Assembly: GCF_030656875.1 (NCBI RefSeq)
Contig: NZ_CP130943.1
Span: forward strand, 3,100,001-3,164,000
Reading direction: 5' to 3'
Length of the DNA: 64,000 bases
Origin: Prescottella sp. R16
GTDB taxonomy: Bacteria > Actinomycetota > Actinomycetes > Mycobacteriales > Mycobacteriaceae
Part shown: piece by piece, positions 63,189-64,000 of the stretch
Numbering within the stretch: position 1 is the first letter of the stretch
Layout of the letters: each line of letters opens with the position of its first letter
The notes under the pieces: model-generated
Seen by the model: only the letters and a program-made list of their open reading frames with translations
Told to the model about the DNA's origin: nothing
Database searches by the model: none
Made by a program: the position numbers and the translations under genes

Positions 63189-64000
63189 GTGGTGCCCAGT
63201 TCCCAGCCCGTCCGTGTCGCCCGACGGACCGCCGTCGCTCTCGCCGCCGTCTCCGTGACGGTCGCGGGCGTCACCGGATGCAGCAGCACGTCGGACGACG
63301 ACGCGTCGTCGATCGTGCGGAAGACCACCGCGATCGCCGGGGCCGGAGTCGTCACCGTCGAACGGGACACCAGCGGTGCGTGCGCGGCACCGACACCGCC
63401 CGATCCGGGGGCGCCGGACCCGCAGCGGATCGTCGTACTCGACAGCGGCGCACTGGATTCGGTGTGCGCGCTCGGCGTGTGGGATCGGGTGGTCGGGGCG
63501 ACGGTGTCGCCGGTCGACGGTGAGCGGCCGTCGTATCTCGGTGCGGGGATCGCGCAGCTTCCCTCGATCGGACCCGAGGGGGCACCGGACGTCGACCGGA
63601 TCGCCGCGGCCGCACCCGATCTGATTCTGGCGTCCGCTCCCCCGTCCCCCGATGTGGACGCGCGACTGACCACGATCGCGCCCACCGTGTCCGTCGGCGC
63701 CGATCCGGCGCAGTGGAAGCCCCGTTTCCTGGCTACCGGTGCGGCACTGGGCCGTTCGGGTGCCGCGCAGCAGGCACTCGATGCCTACACCGCCGACGCG
63801 GCCCGCGCCGGAGACGATCTCGGCGCCCGGCAGACGCAGGCGTCGGTGATCCGGTTCGGCGCCGACACCGCCGTCGTCGAGGGGCCCGGATCGTTCTCCG
63901 GTCAGGTCCTCGCCGACATCGGCGTCGCCCGCCCCGGACCGCAGCGGATCGAGACGGAGACGGCGCCGCTCGACGATCTCACCGCGGCCGAGGGTGACCT
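63189..64000 (+). CDS. Second siderophore-type ABC substrate-binding lipoprotein, cut by right edge
   Basis: A partial protein of at least 270 residues, open at the window edge. The start is GTG 63189 (VVPSSQPVRV) with AGGAA upstream. It has a signal peptide and lipobox VTGC (Cys near residue 31), then RIVVLDSGALDSVCALGVWD and IAAAAPDLILASAPP, the same fold as the gene before it. Pairwise similarity to the first is moderate, so these are ancient paralogues or distinct-ligand receptors rather than a recent copy. The two are 45 bp apart and likely co-transcribed. Confidence 0.85.
   Translation, partial: MVPSSQPVRVARRTAVALAAVSVTVAGVTGCSSTSDDDASSIVRKTTAIAGAGVVTVERDTSGACAAPTPPDPGAPDPQRIVVLDSGALDSVCALGVWDRVVGATVSPVDGERPSYLGAGIAQLPSIGPEGAPDVDRIAAAAPDLILASAPPSPDVDARLTTIAPTVSVGADPAQWKPRFLATGAALGRSGAAQQALDAYTADAARAGDDLGARQTQASVIRFGADTAVVEGPGSFSGQVLADIGVARPGPQRIETETAPLDDLTAAEGD

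Overview
The window is high-GC actinobacterial chromosome, most likely Rhodococcus or a close relative in Mycobacteriales. The evidence is the GTG-rich start codons, the many genes with a -10 box only 6-8 bases before the start codon (a leaderless pattern), the mycobacterial-type SerB2 and CtaD, and a gene order that follows, with insertions, the Mycobacterium tuberculosis segment I remember as about Rv2988c-Rv3044. The synteny statement is from memory and was not computed. No transposase, integrase, prophage or CRISPR array was seen.

1-16.5 kb is the amino-acid biosynthesis block: leuC (cut by the left edge) divergent from an IclR regulator, a PPOX-fold flavoprotein, a DUF5302 protein, two identical tRNA-Glu genes, tRNA-Gln, gltX, a fumarylacetoacetate-hydrolase-family enzyme, an MFS transporter, leuB, serA, the ilvB-ilvN-ilvC operon and ilvD. 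The ilv operon is preceded by a recognisable transcription attenuator: a 15-residue Leu/Val-rich leader peptide, mutually exclusive pairings and an intrinsic terminator with a T tract.

16.5-22.4 kb carries a DoxX membrane protein, an LppZ-like beta-propeller lipoprotein, a CPA2-type antiporter, gatB and pfkA. Together with gltX, tRNA-Gln and gatC-gatA (31.7-33.4 kb) this gives the components of the indirect Glu-tRNA(Gln) amidation route.

22.5-31.6 kb is an accessory insertion relative to the remembered mycobacterial order. A NarL-type response regulator and its probable histidine kinase are separated by two secreted-protein genes, one of them a lipase-fold protein without its nucleophilic serine. 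Next to the kinase lie a secreted phospholipase A2 and a membrane alpha/beta hydrolase, then DinB, DUF1269 and AI-2E-family genes. This looks like a two-component-controlled envelope-lipid module and is the best candidate here for an undescribed system.

31.7-45.3 kb returns to conserved genes: gatA/gatC, an ACT protein, a GNAT, ligA, a MetE-like protein, mnmA, a cysteine desulfurase, an OlsA/OlsB-like acyltransferase pair and etfA/etfB. It is interrupted at 42.2-43.4 kb by an AbiEi-like/DUF559 gene bracketed by 60-bp near-identical palindromic repeats, which looks like a small mobile cassette.

45.5-55.2 kb resembles the mycobacterial methylglucose lipopolysaccharide (MGLP) cluster: methyltransferases, a GH57 enzyme, a GT4 glucosyltransferase, an OctT-like hexapeptide acyltransferase and a beta-propeller lipoprotein, with an ald gene inserted. 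55.4-64 kb holds an enoyl-CoA hydratase, a NUDIX hydrolase, an ABC ATPase, a Pth2-like protein, serB, ctaD and two tandem Fe-siderophore-type binding lipoproteins, the last cut by the right edge.
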